Source: Cristatella mucedo
Taxonomy: Eukaryota > Bryozoa > Phylactolaemata > Cristatellidae
DNA: 64,000 nt
Assembly (NCBI GenBank): GCA_009760855.2
Contig: WPIO01000031.1
Coordinates: forward strand, 3,039,001 to 3,103,000
Direction of reading: 5' to 3'
The first letter of the stretch is position 1; each line of letters begins with the position of its first letter. The translations under genes were made by a program, and so were the position numbers. The notes beneath the pieces were generated by a model. That model ran no database searches, was not told where the DNA came from, and saw nothing but the letters and a program-made list of their open reading frames with translations. This document shows, one piece after another, positions 1 through 11,545 of this stretch.

Positions 1-172
1 AAGCGCGTCCGGCCGTTGTCGCGCGCTCCCGACAAGCAACCGGGCTGCGGCAGCGGCGGCGGCTGCAGCCTTGCAGACGACGACGATAGACGGCGACCAG
101 AAGCGGTCGGTTTCGGCGGCGGCGGCGGCGACGCCTCGCAAGCCGCCGCGACCTCGACGCTCTCGTGCTCAC
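1..172 (-). other. Intron start downstream of the inactivation-gate exon
   Basis: GC-rich, CGG/GGC-triplet-rich sequence forming the first bases of the intron that leads to domain IV. Nothing else is recognised in it. Confidence 0.7.
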
Positions 173-280
173 CTTGGGCCGCGGTATGGCCTTCTGCGGA
201 TGCTTGCCCGCTAGCTTTTTCATGGCATTGTAGTACTTCTTCTGATCTTCCGTCATAAACAGCTCGAGAGAGCCACCGGC
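173..280 (-). CDS. Nav1: Sodium channel exon: III-IV linker, fast-inactivation gate
   Basis: The 108-bp exon after CTCACGCGCAG (phase 0) encodes [20 protein letters not shown], then [16 protein letters not shown]. This is the cytoplasmic hinged lid that plugs the pore during fast inactivation. The hydrophobic triad is LFM; vertebrates have IFM and insects MFM. The AGGSLE lead-in is protostome-like, while vertebrates have FGG(Q/K)D. It ends phase 0 before GTGAGCAC. The domain IV exons should follow beyond the left edge of the window. Confidence 0.97.
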
Positions 281-2402
281 CTGCGCGTGAGAGCCGCCGA
301 AAAGCGATGCCGCCGTGTCTACTGGGTGGACGGCAGCTTGATGGTCGCGAGCACTGGGGATAGCACTCAGTGTTATGGTCGGTCAGGAAGGGGCACGGCT
401 TGGTTGGGCGTGGCGAGCCGCTAGGCGGACAAAGCCTTTCGCGCTCGCGAGGCTGGAAGGCGGAGATTTGCGCTGTAATGCAACTATCTGTCGGGCTTCG
501 GCGAAACTGGCGCCACTCGACAGTAGCGTCGCGCTCCTTGTTTCCTACCTCACGCACATGCCCCGTACGAGACTCGTCGAAGCCTCGGATCTGCATTCAC
601 CGGCAAATTCGTCTCTGCTGCTTATTGGTCAGAGGGCGGTTTCGCTCTACACCTCGAAACAGGCAGTGGAGTGGATGGCTGAGACTTCGAGCCAGGCAGT
701 AAAATCGTGCGTTCGCATTGTCACGCGAAAGTTACCGTGTGCTATTGCTCGTGCTCGACCCCTGTGACTCTTGTGACTGACCACCTGAGACTGCCGCAAT
801 AGTGCTAAGGATTTGGGCTTGTCCTTTTTTGAGCTGAGTTCTTAAAATTTATATTCTGCTTTATTTAGCGTAATTATACATCTGTCATTTTTGTGATTTT
901 TTTGGTTGAAAAGAAATTACTTTCCAAATGTCGTGCATCTTTTGAGGATTTGGCAAACGGTTTTTATAGCGAATGATATTGAATCAACTGGTATTTCTAA
1001 ATTCCTTCGTTTGGGATACTAGGCTGCTGACTGCAGTCTTCGCTCTCCAAGGATTTCAGAAGGTCGACAATTCAGCCATTATTACATCAAAAGATAGTTA
1101 ATGCCACCATTGTCGTTTTTGCCAAGTTATTTAAAGATCGTTCAATTGGTGCATGTGAATGACTGCTAGATTTTATTGGGCAGCAGTTCCCAACCTGTGG
1201 CTTGCGACCATTTTGGGGGTCGAACGACTCTTTCACAGGGGTCGCCTAAGGCCGTCGGAGAACACGCACGTCCAAATTTCGCACACAATAATTTTATGGT
1301 TGGGGGTCGCCACAACATGCGGATATGTATTTAAGAGTCGCGGCATTAAGAAGGTTGAGAACCACAGTTCTTGGGGAATAAATCCCAGATCGACTGGAAC
1401 ATTGCTCCTCCCCATCTACAATTGAGCCTATAAGGTACAGTTGCTCTTAATTGCAGTTATGATCCACTAGCGGTCTGGATACCTTCTGCTTTGGTGCTGC
1501 ACCTACAAGCCACCAGCCTTGATTCAAAGGCTCACATAGGTGTTTTTACATGTCGGCAAGTACTAGTACCGTCGTGAGCTCAGTGCTTGCGGCTTAACGA
1601 CTTGGGTGAGGAGCTGCTACAGCCTGGTCGAAAAAGGACTCCAGCCTTTCGACGTAAGACACCCCTATCTATGAGACTGGACTGAGGCAACAGAGCACCT
1701 AGTCGCCTCAGCCTCAGCTGCTGATGCTCAAAGTTTTAAAAAGACAATGCCAAAAAGTACTACCACAGGGCAGGATTAACATGAAAAAGCAATAAATGTA
1801 GCAAGTTATTAGTGCTGACACCTCGGTTAGCCTATTAGGAGTTAAAAACGAGTATAATTGACTTGCTTGGCTGTTACAGATGAGTTATGCTCAAGATGTG
1901 ATGCACTCTTTCAACTCTCGATGACTTCTGAAAAATGCCGGACATGGCTCTTAAGATACACTTTAAGAGGGAGGAATACTTGAAGCGCCCAGTCAAGCTT
2001 GCTTTGCAGTGCTCCGCTGGCACTACAAAGTTATATCCGACCAGAAAGCTGAGAGTTTTAGAAGCCAGAAAATATTACAGATACGTCAAGACAGGATCAT
2101 TGCCGTGTTTTTGCACGTAGTAAGAAAACCAAGGTGGCAATGTAAATAATTTTCTTACAAAATTGGTTGATAAGGCAAATCCTATGCTGTTGAAACTTTG
2201 TTTGCCAGTAGTCCACAACACAATAAAATATCTTAGGTTAAATCTTGATCGTAGTGTGCCTGGATTTTTCGGGCCAGCAGTGTAAATATGTATTTGCGCC
2301 AGTGTTCGTGCGTGTGTATGTGTCTTTGAGCGTTTGTGAGTGTGTCTGCATCAATCATTACTTATATTTCTATCCTTATCTTCACATCTATGACTGTTTC
2401 TA

Positions 2403-2462
<60 letters not shown>

Positions 2463-2518
2463 TATACTGTTTCTATATCTACCTCTTCATCTGTATGTCT
2501 ACGTACAGGTTGTCTCTC

Positions 2519-2582
<64 letters not shown>

Positions 2583-2695
2583 CCATCTCGCTCACTTTCC
2601 AGTTTCTTTCTTCGTAGTTCGGCTTGAGCTGACCACTATTGCTAATGCTGCCAAATTGCTCCTTTTCACAGCTGACATAAATCTTCATTGCATAC
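281..2695 (-). other. Intron between DIII-S6 and inactivation-gate exons
   Basis: The intron is 2.4 kb. It holds a (TA)n tract at about 2403-2459 and a (TC)n tract at about 2517-2579, which produce spurious repetitive reading frames on both strands. The rest shows no recognisable gene or mobile element. Confidence 0.75.
2403..2579. repeat. (TA)n and (TC)n microsatellites
   Basis: Uninterrupted TA repeat near 2403-2459, then a short unique spacer, then TC repeat near 2517-2579. Confidence 0.95.
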
Positions 2696-2833
2696 CTTCT
2701 TTTTCTGAGCGTTGAAGTTGTCGATTATTACACCGATGAATAGGTTGAGAGTAAAAAATGAGCCAAATACTATAAAACAGACGAAGTACAGGTACGTCCA
2801 TACATTTTTCTCCTCTTGCGGTTGCATGTCCGG
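2696..2833 (-). CDS. Nav1: Sodium channel exon: domain III S6
   Basis: The 138-bp exon after CACACTTTTAG (phase 0) encodes [18 protein letters not shown], then [19 protein letters not shown] and DNFNAQKKK, the canonical DIII-S6 and its cytoplasmic end. Phenylalanines of GSFFTLNLF used by pyrethroids in insects are intact. It ends phase 0 before GTATGC; KKK joins AGGSLE of the next exon 2.4 kb away. TC and TA dinucleotide tracts begin about 120 bp inside the following intron. Confidence 0.97.
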
Positions 2834-2910
2834 CTAAAAGTGTGAAGTCCGATGAGCCGCAAGCACGATGAGTCGCTCCTACGTAGTCGCCAGGCGCGAA
2901 CAACGCATGG

Positions 2911-2914
2911 GCGG

Positions 2915-2946
<32 letters not shown>

Positions 2947-2949
2947 CAA
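2911..2949. repeat. (GGCA)n tetranucleotide repeat
   Basis: About nine GGCA units in the 292-bp intron separating the DIII filter exon from the DIII-S6 exon. Confidence 0.9.
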
Positions 2950-3125
2950 GGGGAAGAGAGGAAAATTGTCTTGTAGCGGATGCTTGACCAAAAGATCGCT
3001 GGGTTTCGTAAGCCAGTTGCAAGATGGAATTACGGATTAGCAAAGCAGCGAGCGAGGAACTTGATTTTGATGCGACGACCGTGGGACTCAGAACCTCGAC
3101 TCGTAGCGAGCCTAGAGAGGCCTAC

Positions 3126-3182
3126 CTTGTCTGGCGCGTCCACAGCGTCGTACATGATCTCTATCCAGCCTTTGAACGTTGC
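3126..3182 (-). CDS. Nav1: Sodium channel exon: domain III filter loop with lysine
   Basis: This 57-bp exon lies after TGCTCTTTTTAG, 4.0 kb downstream of the previous exon. It encodes ATFKGWIEIMYDAVDAPDK, the DIII selectivity-filter loop; the lysine in TFKGW is the K of the DEKA ring that makes the pore sodium-selective. Ile-Glu follow the tryptophan where mammals have Met-Asp and insects Ile-Gln. Phase 0 at both ends, donor GTAGGC. Skipping it would keep the frame but delete the filter. Confidence 0.95.
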
Positions 3183-3532
3183 CTAAAAAGAGCAAACGAG
3201 GCCGACTTCTAAGAGCTCTCGCGAATATCGTCGCGTGTAAGCGGACACCGGGTTCCTCTAGCCGGCTCCTCCTTATCTCGCCTTCTCGCCTTCTTGCCTT
3301 CGCCCCCACCCGAACGCAGTTATCCCTTGCCCCATCTTACCAACTCGGCAAGCAGCTGGCCTTTGGTGGCTTCGGCGGCTTTACCCAAAACTCGTCGGCC
3401 CCTTGGCCTAGACGTGGTGCACTGGAACGTGGCCGCAGCGAAGCTGAAGGTAGGTGGATGAAAGGGTACTGCTTTCTTGTATGTATTGTGAACTTTATTA
3501 AAAAATCACCCTAGCTCATGGGCGGGAAAATG

Positions 3533-3655
3533 CCTCCCTGGTTGGCCCAGGGGTAAGGCACTAGTCCTTATGCTACCCTGGCAGAGGTCTTGAGCTGCGT
3601 GGCATATGTAAAACGCCTGGATAGAGATTAATTTCTTTTAGAGTGCTAACCAAGT
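3533..3655 (+). mobile_element. tRNA-derived SINE, family A, diverged copy
   Basis: It begins with a degraded Pol III A-box-like stretch (TTGGCCCAGGGGTAAGGC), has GGCATATGTAAAACGCC, and ends with AGAGATTAATTTCTTTTAGAGTGCT. The same layout recurs at 29743, 33998, 42119 and 58802, and the TA tract follows its 3' end directly. Confidence 0.7.
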
Positions 3656-3659
3656 CCAG

Positions 3660-3807
3660 CATATATATATATATATATGCATATATATATATATATATAT
3701 ATGCATATATATATATCATTTTGTTTGTTTTTCAAGCATGATTTTTTACTTATATCTATGCATATCATATATGCATATATATATATGCTTTATCAAGTGC
3801 AATATTA

Positions 3808-3838
<31 letters not shown>

Positions 3839-3895
3839 GCATATATATATATATATTATATATATATATATGCATATATATATATATGCCGGACT
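3660..3895. repeat. (TA)n microsatellite cluster
   Basis: Several TA runs broken by GC dinucleotides (ATATGCATAT) and two short unique spacers. It immediately follows the SINE tail, as at 33998. Confidence 0.9.
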
Positions 3896-4609
3896 TGGTA
3901 TATACGTAAATATTTTTTTATTTGTATATCTGTGTGCATGTATTTATCTATTTGAATATTCTTAACTTGTAAAAGAGGAATTAAAGTAGTCTTGACAAAA
4001 CGTTTAAAATAAGCAGTCTAAATGAATGCTGCACCATTAATAGGGCGTGCCCATATTTTGCAATTATATGAATCCAGCAGGCAATCTTGACTGTGGATTG
4101 GATGCGGTCATCTAGCGAAAGGTCATTCGTAACAGAAAGCAAGATTTCGTACAAAGGCCATCGGCAACATGCTGGCTGAGACTATGCTATGATTAAGATT
4201 TCTGTTTCTTAGTGAGTCCGGGTGTTTATGATTGGGATTTATGCTACTTAGTGATTCCGGGTGTATTCCAAACTTTCAGGATGGTCATTTAATTTAAGAT
4301 AGTTGCTGAGTAAGCCTAAGATACATTAAGACTGGGAAGGATGGGGGCGCAGGTAGTGCTGCCAAGTGTAACTCAGGGGAATGGAAGAATCGGATCGGTG
4401 CAAACGTACAGCTCAGTGCCATCCTCATCAAAATTATACTCTGCTCCAAGATTACATGGACAAGTGGGAGAGAATATACTTTGAAAAGAGAAGGACTGAC
4501 AACGGTTTCCTTGCGGGACGATACGTTTAAGGCCCCACGAATCCCCACTCGGAAGCTTCCATTAACACAGGATCTAAACCATGGCAGTGCTAAACCGGAG
4601 ATTAACTAG

Positions 4610-4890
4610 CAATATAATGTATCTCCATCTGTAACTCCTCAAAGCAACAAAGACTAAGTGGGTGTTACGCATGAGAGGTTTTTATAGCACTCACAGGCTA
4701 AGCGGCTTTCGGTACGCATTCGGTAGCACACAGACTTCATCTTATGCAGCAAAGAGAAAGTGGGAACTATAGCAGAGTCTAGAGAGCAGTTAAGGTAGTG
4801 AGTGGCATGGAAGTAGCAGCTAGGAACAGCTGGAAAGGATGAGCCATAGTTGGCAGCATCCGAGGACCCATCATTTATAGTCACTGCGAA
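4610..4890 (-). mobile_element. LINE family 2, 3' fragment
   Basis: It is similar to 9360-9640: the phrases CGGCTTTCGGTACGCATTCGGTAG and GAGAGCAGTTAAGGTAGTGAGTGGCATGGAAGTAGC (short pieces) recur in the same order. In minus orientation it is a diverged end of the LINE whose reverse transcriptase is visible at 10242-10793. Confidence 0.75.
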
Positions 4891-5269
4891 GATAGTAGCG
4901 GAGTACCCGAAGGTATCGTAGAGAAATTAGGTAAAGGTCTACACCACGCTATGAGTCACCCGAGGTCGCTCTCTAGTGCTGAGAGGAATGGCGTGACGAT
5001 ATGTGATCGAGAATGACCTGGAGATTGATGCTGTCAAATGACAACTCAAGATCCGGAAGAATTAGAAGACGGATTTAACTAAGTTGGAATTTCTGAGGAA
5101 CCTTGTTGCATACAAAAAGATAAAATGTTTATGCCACTTTGAAACAATTCATTGCCATCATATCACGCAGCTGTTATGCAACCGGGATAACTGCTGCAAG
5201 AAGCTAGCATGCGAGAACTTGAGTCTGAGTGAGAAAGATGGCTGGAGATCACGACTAATTTAGTCCTTG

Positions 5270-5760
5270 AGCTCTCAACGATGGCATCCTCAATTACTTC
5301 GCTCTCGTCAATCACATCTTCTATCAGTAGGCTTCCACAGGTCACATCCTCGATTGCTGAAAAGACTCCATCGATTACATCCTCAGTTACATCTCGTCAC
5401 CGTGCTCCCATCAGTTAAATCCTAAATCGATGAGCTCCCATCGCTCACATTCTCTAGGACAGGGCGCGTGTGTCAATCAAAACTAGTCACTGAGCACTCA
5501 CCAATTACATCCTTAATCAGTGAGCTCCTATTGACCATTTCCTGATACTCAGTCCCCATCAACTACATCCTCAATCACTGAACTCCTATCGATGAGTTCC
5601 TCCGACACAGAGTTCCTATTAATCACATTCTGTCGCTGAGCTCACATCAATAACATCCCTAATCACTAAGCTCCCTCCCATCGATCACTTCCCCTCCGGT
5701 ACAGTGCTCATATTGATCACATCCTGTAACTGAGCTAGCATCTGAGCATTGAGTACCATT
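5270..5760. repeat. Degenerate minisatellite
   Basis: Repeated variants of GAGCTCCCATCGATCACAT and CCTCAATCACTGAG, spaced roughly 40-70 bp, run through the stretch. Divergence between units is high, so period and copy number are uncertain. Confidence 0.6.
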
Positions 5761-7211
5761 CTTGTACAGCTCCCATGCACTAGCGGAAGCAAGGTGTGCA
5801 TAATGCCTCCAAACCAGAAGCTTCCGCTTAAAGCTCCTACTTCCGGCCATTCAGTAGACATCAATTCGATCCCTTGGCCTTGCAGGCAGATAATCGTCCT
5901 TCGACCCCTGGCGTGCCGACCTCATCCCTTGATTTACAGCCAGTCAACCAATAGGAGAACGACCGAGCAGCCGGTTCACTCTGCTGCTCGGTGGAGAAGG
6001 TTTATTTAATGCTGTGCTTACAAACTGAATAGCGTTGGGCACCAGCTCATAAAATTAATCCGATTGGTTGTCGCAAAGATATTCTACAGCTTCCAATACC
6101 ATGCAGCAGTGACTGGCGACTTATCATAAGCCTCTCTTGTTGAGCTATAGGCTCCGAACTTGTACAAATAGCTATGACCCCCTGATGAATATATTGATCT
6201 CAAGAAGCAAAGCTAATATAACTAGGAGTCCTAGTATGTGCATAAGCGACAAAGACACAAAGTACTATGAGCCCTTGCATACATATCTCAATCAACGTAG
6301 CAGACACAAAGTGCTGGAAATTTCTATGATTGTTGCAAGCTTTTTACTCAGGTTCCAAGAGGCAGAGTTGCGTAAACTTAAAATAAACTTGAATCGGCTT
6401 TAGTTTGTTGACTTGCTACTGAACGACCATTCAGACGGGCGGCAATGAAAACGTCGAATGAACACTAGAATTACAATCATCAGCAATCCTCTGCCGTTCA
6501 GGAAAGGCATAGGTCATTCAAAGAAAAGAGAAGATGGCTGCACCTGTCATTCTATACTTTTGAACAGTTCGCTACAAATAGAGAAGTATGCATAAGGATA
6601 GTAGTGCTTCGTTGCTTGTCGCTTTGGGACGGCATCATTTAAACCCCATGATCGAGCCTCTCATCGAGGGGCTCAGCGATGATCACAGTGGAAGAGAATT
6701 TTTAGGCAAGGCTAATTCTTCTCTCCTAAATAGAAAAGAGAACGCATGCATCTGGTTCAGCATCTCTGGCCGTAAATACTGTAACTACCTTCTGGCGACT
6801 TTTGAGTAGATCGTGTAAATGAACTTAGTACAAAAAAGTCCGATTACCTTAGCCTGTTTATTTCGTATACCGATTTGGCCTGCCTACTTTAGGGCTCATC
6901 GAGGCAAAACAACCTCTCATACTCAAATGAACATTGCAGAATGGTTGCTCTACAAGCTGACAGTGGCTTAGAAGTTTTGCTGGGCAACATTATTGGTTGC
7001 TAAGTAACGTACACTAAATAAATTGGCTCGTCGAAACGGTTATGGTTCGACTATGGGGCACCAAGGCATTCGTTGAGGCTCTTGCACAATAGTTTCACCA
7101 GCTGATCGCGGCACTTGACCAGCATACGGGGAATGCAACTGAGTCCTGGCATCAGTCTGACTCCCACGGACCAGTGCGAGCAGGCAGGAGCATCCTTCGC
7201 TAAGTACTCAC

Positions 7212-7475
7212 CACCTGCAGTAGAGCGAGATACGCACTGCCCACGTGATCGAAGTTTATTTCCGAGTTGCGCCACGTGTAGTTGTTATACTCGCACTGAC
7301 TTTTGTTTGGGATGACCGTATGGTTCATTTTCTTGCCGAATTGGTCGACGCACTTGAAGAACTTTCCAGAGTAGAGGTTCACTCCCATTATGGCGAATAT
7401 AAGCCAGAATAGCAATATGACGAGCAGCACGTTACAGATGGCAGGTATAGCCTGGATGAGAGCGTTGACGACAAC
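7212..7475 (-). CDS. Nav1: Sodium channel exon: domain III S4-S5, S5 and turret
   Basis: The 264-bp exon after TTTTACTCAG (phase 0) encodes the linker [21 protein letters not shown]5 ([20 protein letters not shown]), and the extracellular loop. The loop holds three N-glycosylation sequons (NHT, NKS, NYT) and cysteines in KCVD and QCEY. It ends with [14 protein letters not shown] just before the filter; the intron splits QV from ATFKGW. Donor GTGAGTAC. Eighty-eight codons, no gaps against the family. Confidence 0.97.
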
Positions 7476-8570
7476 CTGAGTAAAATAAAAGGTAGCTTTG
7501 GCATTTTTGCCACACGCCGATAGCCACCTCGGTTGGATTGTGGCCAGCCGGACACGTTAGTTCCGGTGCAGTGCCTGCGAACTTGGAGAAAGCAAGAGAA
7601 ACAAAATGGGATCGAAATGGCCGTATGGAAATCTGTTGGACGAGATGGAACCACCCTTTGCAACTTGTCCAATCTCTCGGGAAGCATTGATGTACATTTT
7701 AGTTACCAGAAGCATGCATAATCTTTTGCAATCGTCGTTAACAATAATTGCAATGATTTTTTGACATCGCGTAAGCAGTAGCTAATTTCTCAAGATATGT
7801 TTTGCTTCACGCGATGGTTCTTATTCAGGTAGACGTCAGTGATCTTAGACCGACGGACTTAAGCAATCAACCGCAATCAACTTACTGTGCACTTACTATC
7901 TTCCGCGGGCAGTTGTCATCTTCCGCAGCCAAGGCTGACCCGTGGTCAAGGAGCTATTGTAAAAAAGTTCATGGGTGTAGTTTTTCACATTGAGCTGGAC
8001 AACAGAAATTGGTGCTACACGTTCGACTTTAAAACCTTAAACGGTAGGTCGATATTTCGTGCACACGAAGAAAGCGCCCACGGTATTATTAAAAGAAGTC
8101 GGGATATTGAAAAATCCAAGATCGCCTATAGCTCACGAGGCGTTATTCGTGCAATGAGTACATCCAGTGGATGTTTTGGCAGTTTATGCCATCAAGTATG
8201 GTCAACTCATTCAATCGCCATGGAGGGCCGGATCGACGCTGTGTGGCCCCTACACAAGGGCACCAACGCCTATTGCAAGCACACTAACGCACGCACAGCT
8301 TTGAACCAAGGAGGTCTTTACTCGGGCCCAATAGTGGTGGTTCCAAGCTGTCCAAGTCTCAGACGGCATCACTAATTGCCAAGATTACGCTGAAAGCATA
8401 CAGAACGCCCAAGCTTGCTTGTCGGTCTTTTTCTTGTCTGGCTGTCTTGATGTCACGTTATTTGGCTGTCTCGTTGTCTGCTGTATTTTCATTCCATACT
8501 TTATATTCCTGGTTTTCACACTGTTTCGACTATACTCGGTGGTGATTTAGCAAGCGCTGCACATACTTAC
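7476..8570 (-). other. Intron between DIII S4 and S5 exons
   Basis: The intron is 1.1 kb. A 162-codon plus-strand frame (7887-8375) has no similarity I recognise and no start context; I see nothing else. No second S4 exon copy is present. Confidence 0.65.
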
Positions 8571-8693
8571 TCGCATTCCTTCCCAGCGAGAAACGGCTCG
8601 CAGTGGTCGTAGAGCTCGAAGTGTTCTCATCGCCTTGAAAGCTGATATGCTCGACGCACCAATACTTTCTAGCACTAGACTCGCCAGCGAGAT
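8571..8693 (-). CDS. Nav1: Sodium channel exon: domain III S3-S4 voltage sensor
   Basis: The 123-bp exon after TTTGCAG is phase 0 at both ends and reads [20 protein letters not shown], then [32 protein letters not shown] is the DIII-S4 gating-charge ladder, near-identical across animals. Length (41 codons) and boundaries are those of the mutually exclusive exons k/l of insect para. I found only this copy in the flanking introns (7476-8570 and 8694-9062). Donor GTAAGTAT. Confidence 0.96.
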
Positions 8694-9062
8694 CTGCAAA
8701 GTCGGGATTGACTTTTCAAACATGAAAATACATGTATGTGTGTGTGTATGTGTGTATCTGTAGCTATGTGTTTGTGTGCGTGTGATTGTGATTGTATTAA
8801 GCTAAGTCGTTCAACCACAATTAAAATTAAGACTAATGAATGCCAAGTGTTTGCATCATGAATATCGGACTTTCGTTTCCATTCAAGTCACGGTTGCTCT
8901 ATTTCACAATTCTCACTTTCTGGTCGCACGTTAGGTTCTCAAGATGGAAGCTTTTCGTATATGCAAATAATACTGTATAGATTGCACAGCAAACTATAAA
9001 TGTTGCCAACTCGGAGGAGGTACATGTATACAGTAAGTGGATCATTGACATCGGTGCCTTAC
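8694..9062 (-). other. Intron between DIII-S3 and S4 exons
   Basis: The intron is 369 bp with an imperfect GT-rich tract near 8731-8790 and nothing else. Confidence 0.7.
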
Positions 9063-9236
9063 CCCGACAATGACGAAGTCAAGCCAGCACCAGGCGTCCG
9101 TGAAATATTTTCGCAAACCGAATGCCAGCCATTTGATCATCATTTCACAGGCGAATACGGCGGTGAACACCTTATCCATATATTGGAGAATAGCTTTGAG
9201 GAACGGGCGTTCATTGATGTAGACATCTTCAAGAGC
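9063..9236 (-). CDS. Nav1: Sodium channel exon: domain III S2-S3
   Basis: The 174-bp exon after TTCCTGCTGTAG is phase 0 at both ends and encodes [40 protein letters not shown] and [26 protein letters not shown] and EM.IKW are hallmarks of DIII-S2/S3. Vertebrate genes interrupt this coding region with an AT-AC (U12-type) intron; here it is continuous. Donor GTAAGGCA. There is no start Met in frame; the exon was recognised from protein similarity. Confidence 0.96.
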
Positions 9237-9284
9237 CTACAGCAGGAATGCAATCGTTTCGTGGGACTAGAGAGTCTCGGTTAG

Positions 9285-11400
9285 GTAATAATAATAATAA
9301 TAATAATAATAATGCACTCTATAAAGCACCCTCAGAGAACTCATTCTCTCTCATGTCATGTCATGTATCTCCGTCTGTAACTCCACAAAGTCATAAAAAC
9401 CATGTGGGTGCTACGCACGAGAGTTTTGTATAGCACACTCACAGCCTTAGCGGCTTTCGGTACGCATTCGGTAGCCAACAGACTTCGTCTCACGCAACAG
9501 AGAGAAAGTGGGAAGCATAGCAGAGACAGGAGAGCAGTTGAGGTAGTGAGTAGCATAGAAGTAGCGGCTCAGGACCGCGGAAAAGGATGTGCCGCAGTCG
9601 GCAGTAGGAGAGTAGTTGTCGTTTCGTAAGAATTGTGGAAGCGAGTTCCACAGTCTAGGACCTGCAGAGCTAAAGCTTCTGTCACCAACTGTCTTTAAGC
9701 GGAGGAATGGGACAGCTAATTTATTGTCCACACAGGACCTGAGGGCGCCATCAGGCTGAAACTGATGCAGCAGTTCAGCTAGGTACGAAGAAGCCAAGCC
9801 GTGGCGGGCCTTGTGGGTAAGCGTAAGAACTTTGCTCTGTATCCTTTGCTCAACCGGAAACCATCCTAGCTCTTTCAGCAAAAGAGACACGTGCTCAAAC
9901 CTCTGGGACATGAAGACTAGCCTTGTAGCCATATTCATAGTCCTCTGCAGTGGCCTAATAGCTTTCTTTGGCAGCCCAGCCAAAAGGGAATTACAATAAT
10001 CAAGCCGAGACAGAACTGAAGAGCTAGTTAAATTTTTTTAAAAGCCACTGTGGGAGACAGCTCCTAATCTTGGATAGGATTAGATGTGATGGCTAGCTGT
10101 AGAAGCAGTCTTCTGAATAAAACTTTTCAAATTGAGGCAGCTGTCGAACACGACACCTAAATTTCGAGTACGTGGTGATGTTGGCACAATAGCCTCACCT
10201 ATTAGAACAGCAAAGCCTTTTAATCCAGCCACACGCTTAGGCTATCCTATAAGCAGCAGTTCGGTTTTACCATCATTTAATTTCAAGAAGTTTTCCGATA
10301 TCCAGGATCCAATATCGGCAAGGCAAGCATTCAGTTCCTCAGTTGCCGTAGCAAATTCCGACGGTTTGAATGACAAATACAACTGAGTATCATCAGCATA
10401 GAAGTGATATCCTATTCCGTGTGCCTTAGTCACTTTTCCCGGAGGTTGTGTATAAATGTAGAACAGCAAGGGTCCGAGTACGGACCCTTATAGGACTTCA
10501 CAGGTGACCCTTCTCGTGTCTGAGACCTGACCCCCACACGACACGAATTGAACACGATCAGACAAGTATGATTTAAACCACGCCAGTGCTTCGTCTGCCA
10601 GACCGATTGTTGTTCTCAATCGTTCAAACAGAACTTCGTGATCAATGGTGTCGAAGGCAGGAGACAGATCTAGCAGAGCTAAGGCAGTGACATGCCCGTC
10701 GTCGTTGCAACGTAGAATGTCATGGTTAACACGGAGGAGAGCAGTTTCAGTAGAGTGCTGCCTCTTGAACCCTGATTGAAATGTTTCTGACATTCCATCA
10801 TTTTTAATATTTTCAACCAGCTGCTTAGCAACAATTTTTTCAAGAATCTTTTATAAGAACGGAAGAAGGAAACTGGACGATAGTTTGCTAGGACCTCTGC
10901 GTCTAGTCAAGGCTTTTTAAGAATGGGTCTAACGATTGCCGATTTGGAGGACTTGGGGACGACCCCTCTTTCCGAAGAAGCATTTCTTAGTTATGGCAGG
11001 GCTAAGTTGGTCTGCTGTGAAGACCACGGAGATGAAGGTATAGGGTCTTCAGGAAACGAGCTTTTTTTGCTAGACCTTATTAAGGCAGCCACATCGCATG
11101 CGGAAACATCGGAGAACCTTTTAAGGAAAGTCACAGGTTGAGGAACGGCGATTGCTTTAGTCGGAGGGGGCTTAATGGAGGCACGAATGTGCACAATTCG
11201 TTCAGTAAAGAAGGCTGAAAACTTTTCGGCTGATTCCTTAATATCTGGGGAGTCGGAACTCACAGCATTGGCCAGTAAATGGTTTACTGTCTTATAAATC
11301 TGTTTAGTGTCCGACTGGCAGGAATTTACTAGGCGCTTTACATTTGCTGCAAAGGGAAATGCAATTGAATGATAAGTAATATCATGCTTGATAAACAAAC
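9285..11400 (-). mobile_element. CR1/L2-like LINE, family 2, degenerate, with reverse transcriptase
   Basis: In minus orientation the pieces fall in the correct order for a non-LTR retrotransposon. 11398-10991 is an upstream region containing ESAEKFSAFFTERI. 10793-10488 has QSGFKRQHSTETALLRV and LLDLSPAFDTIDH (reverse transcriptase motifs). 10469-10242 has [10 protein letters not shown], the catalytic YADD box. 9983-9447 is the C-terminal part, with RTMNMATRLV and FSSAGPRLWNSLP. The 3' end carries the AGAGAACTC stem-loop tail and an (AAT)n tract at 9288-9313. The frame is split by stops and shifts, so it is dead, and 5' truncated. It lies sense to the host gene. Confidence 0.88.
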
Positions 11401-11545
11401 AAAAGGAATAACATGGTTAGGGGTGACATGCACAGGGTCAGCATGCAAATGTGGTTAGTGGCAGCATGCACAGTGTCTGCACGCATAAGCACATGAAGGA
11501 CGAATCACAGGGACCCACTAAATGCTGTCCTAAATAGGTAGGTTT
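11401..11545 (-). mobile_element. LINE family 1, 3' untranslated fragment
   Basis: GGTTAGGGGTGACATGCACA and AGTGGCAGCATGCACAGTG match, in reverse, the 3' region of the LINE at 28500-28680. It abuts the 5' end of the family 2 element. Confidence 0.8.

Larger units (their letters stand above)
3183..7211 (-). other. Intron splitting the DIII filter from DIII-S5
   Basis: The intron is 4.0 kb. It holds a SINE copy, TA-rich microsatellites, a LINE 3' fragment and a degenerate minisatellite (each listed). From about 5800 to 7150 nothing is recognised. Confidence 0.75.

Noticed and set aside
7887-8375. 162-codon plus-strand frame
   Set aside because: It lies inside an intron of the opposite strand, has no recognised domain, and its length is compatible with chance.
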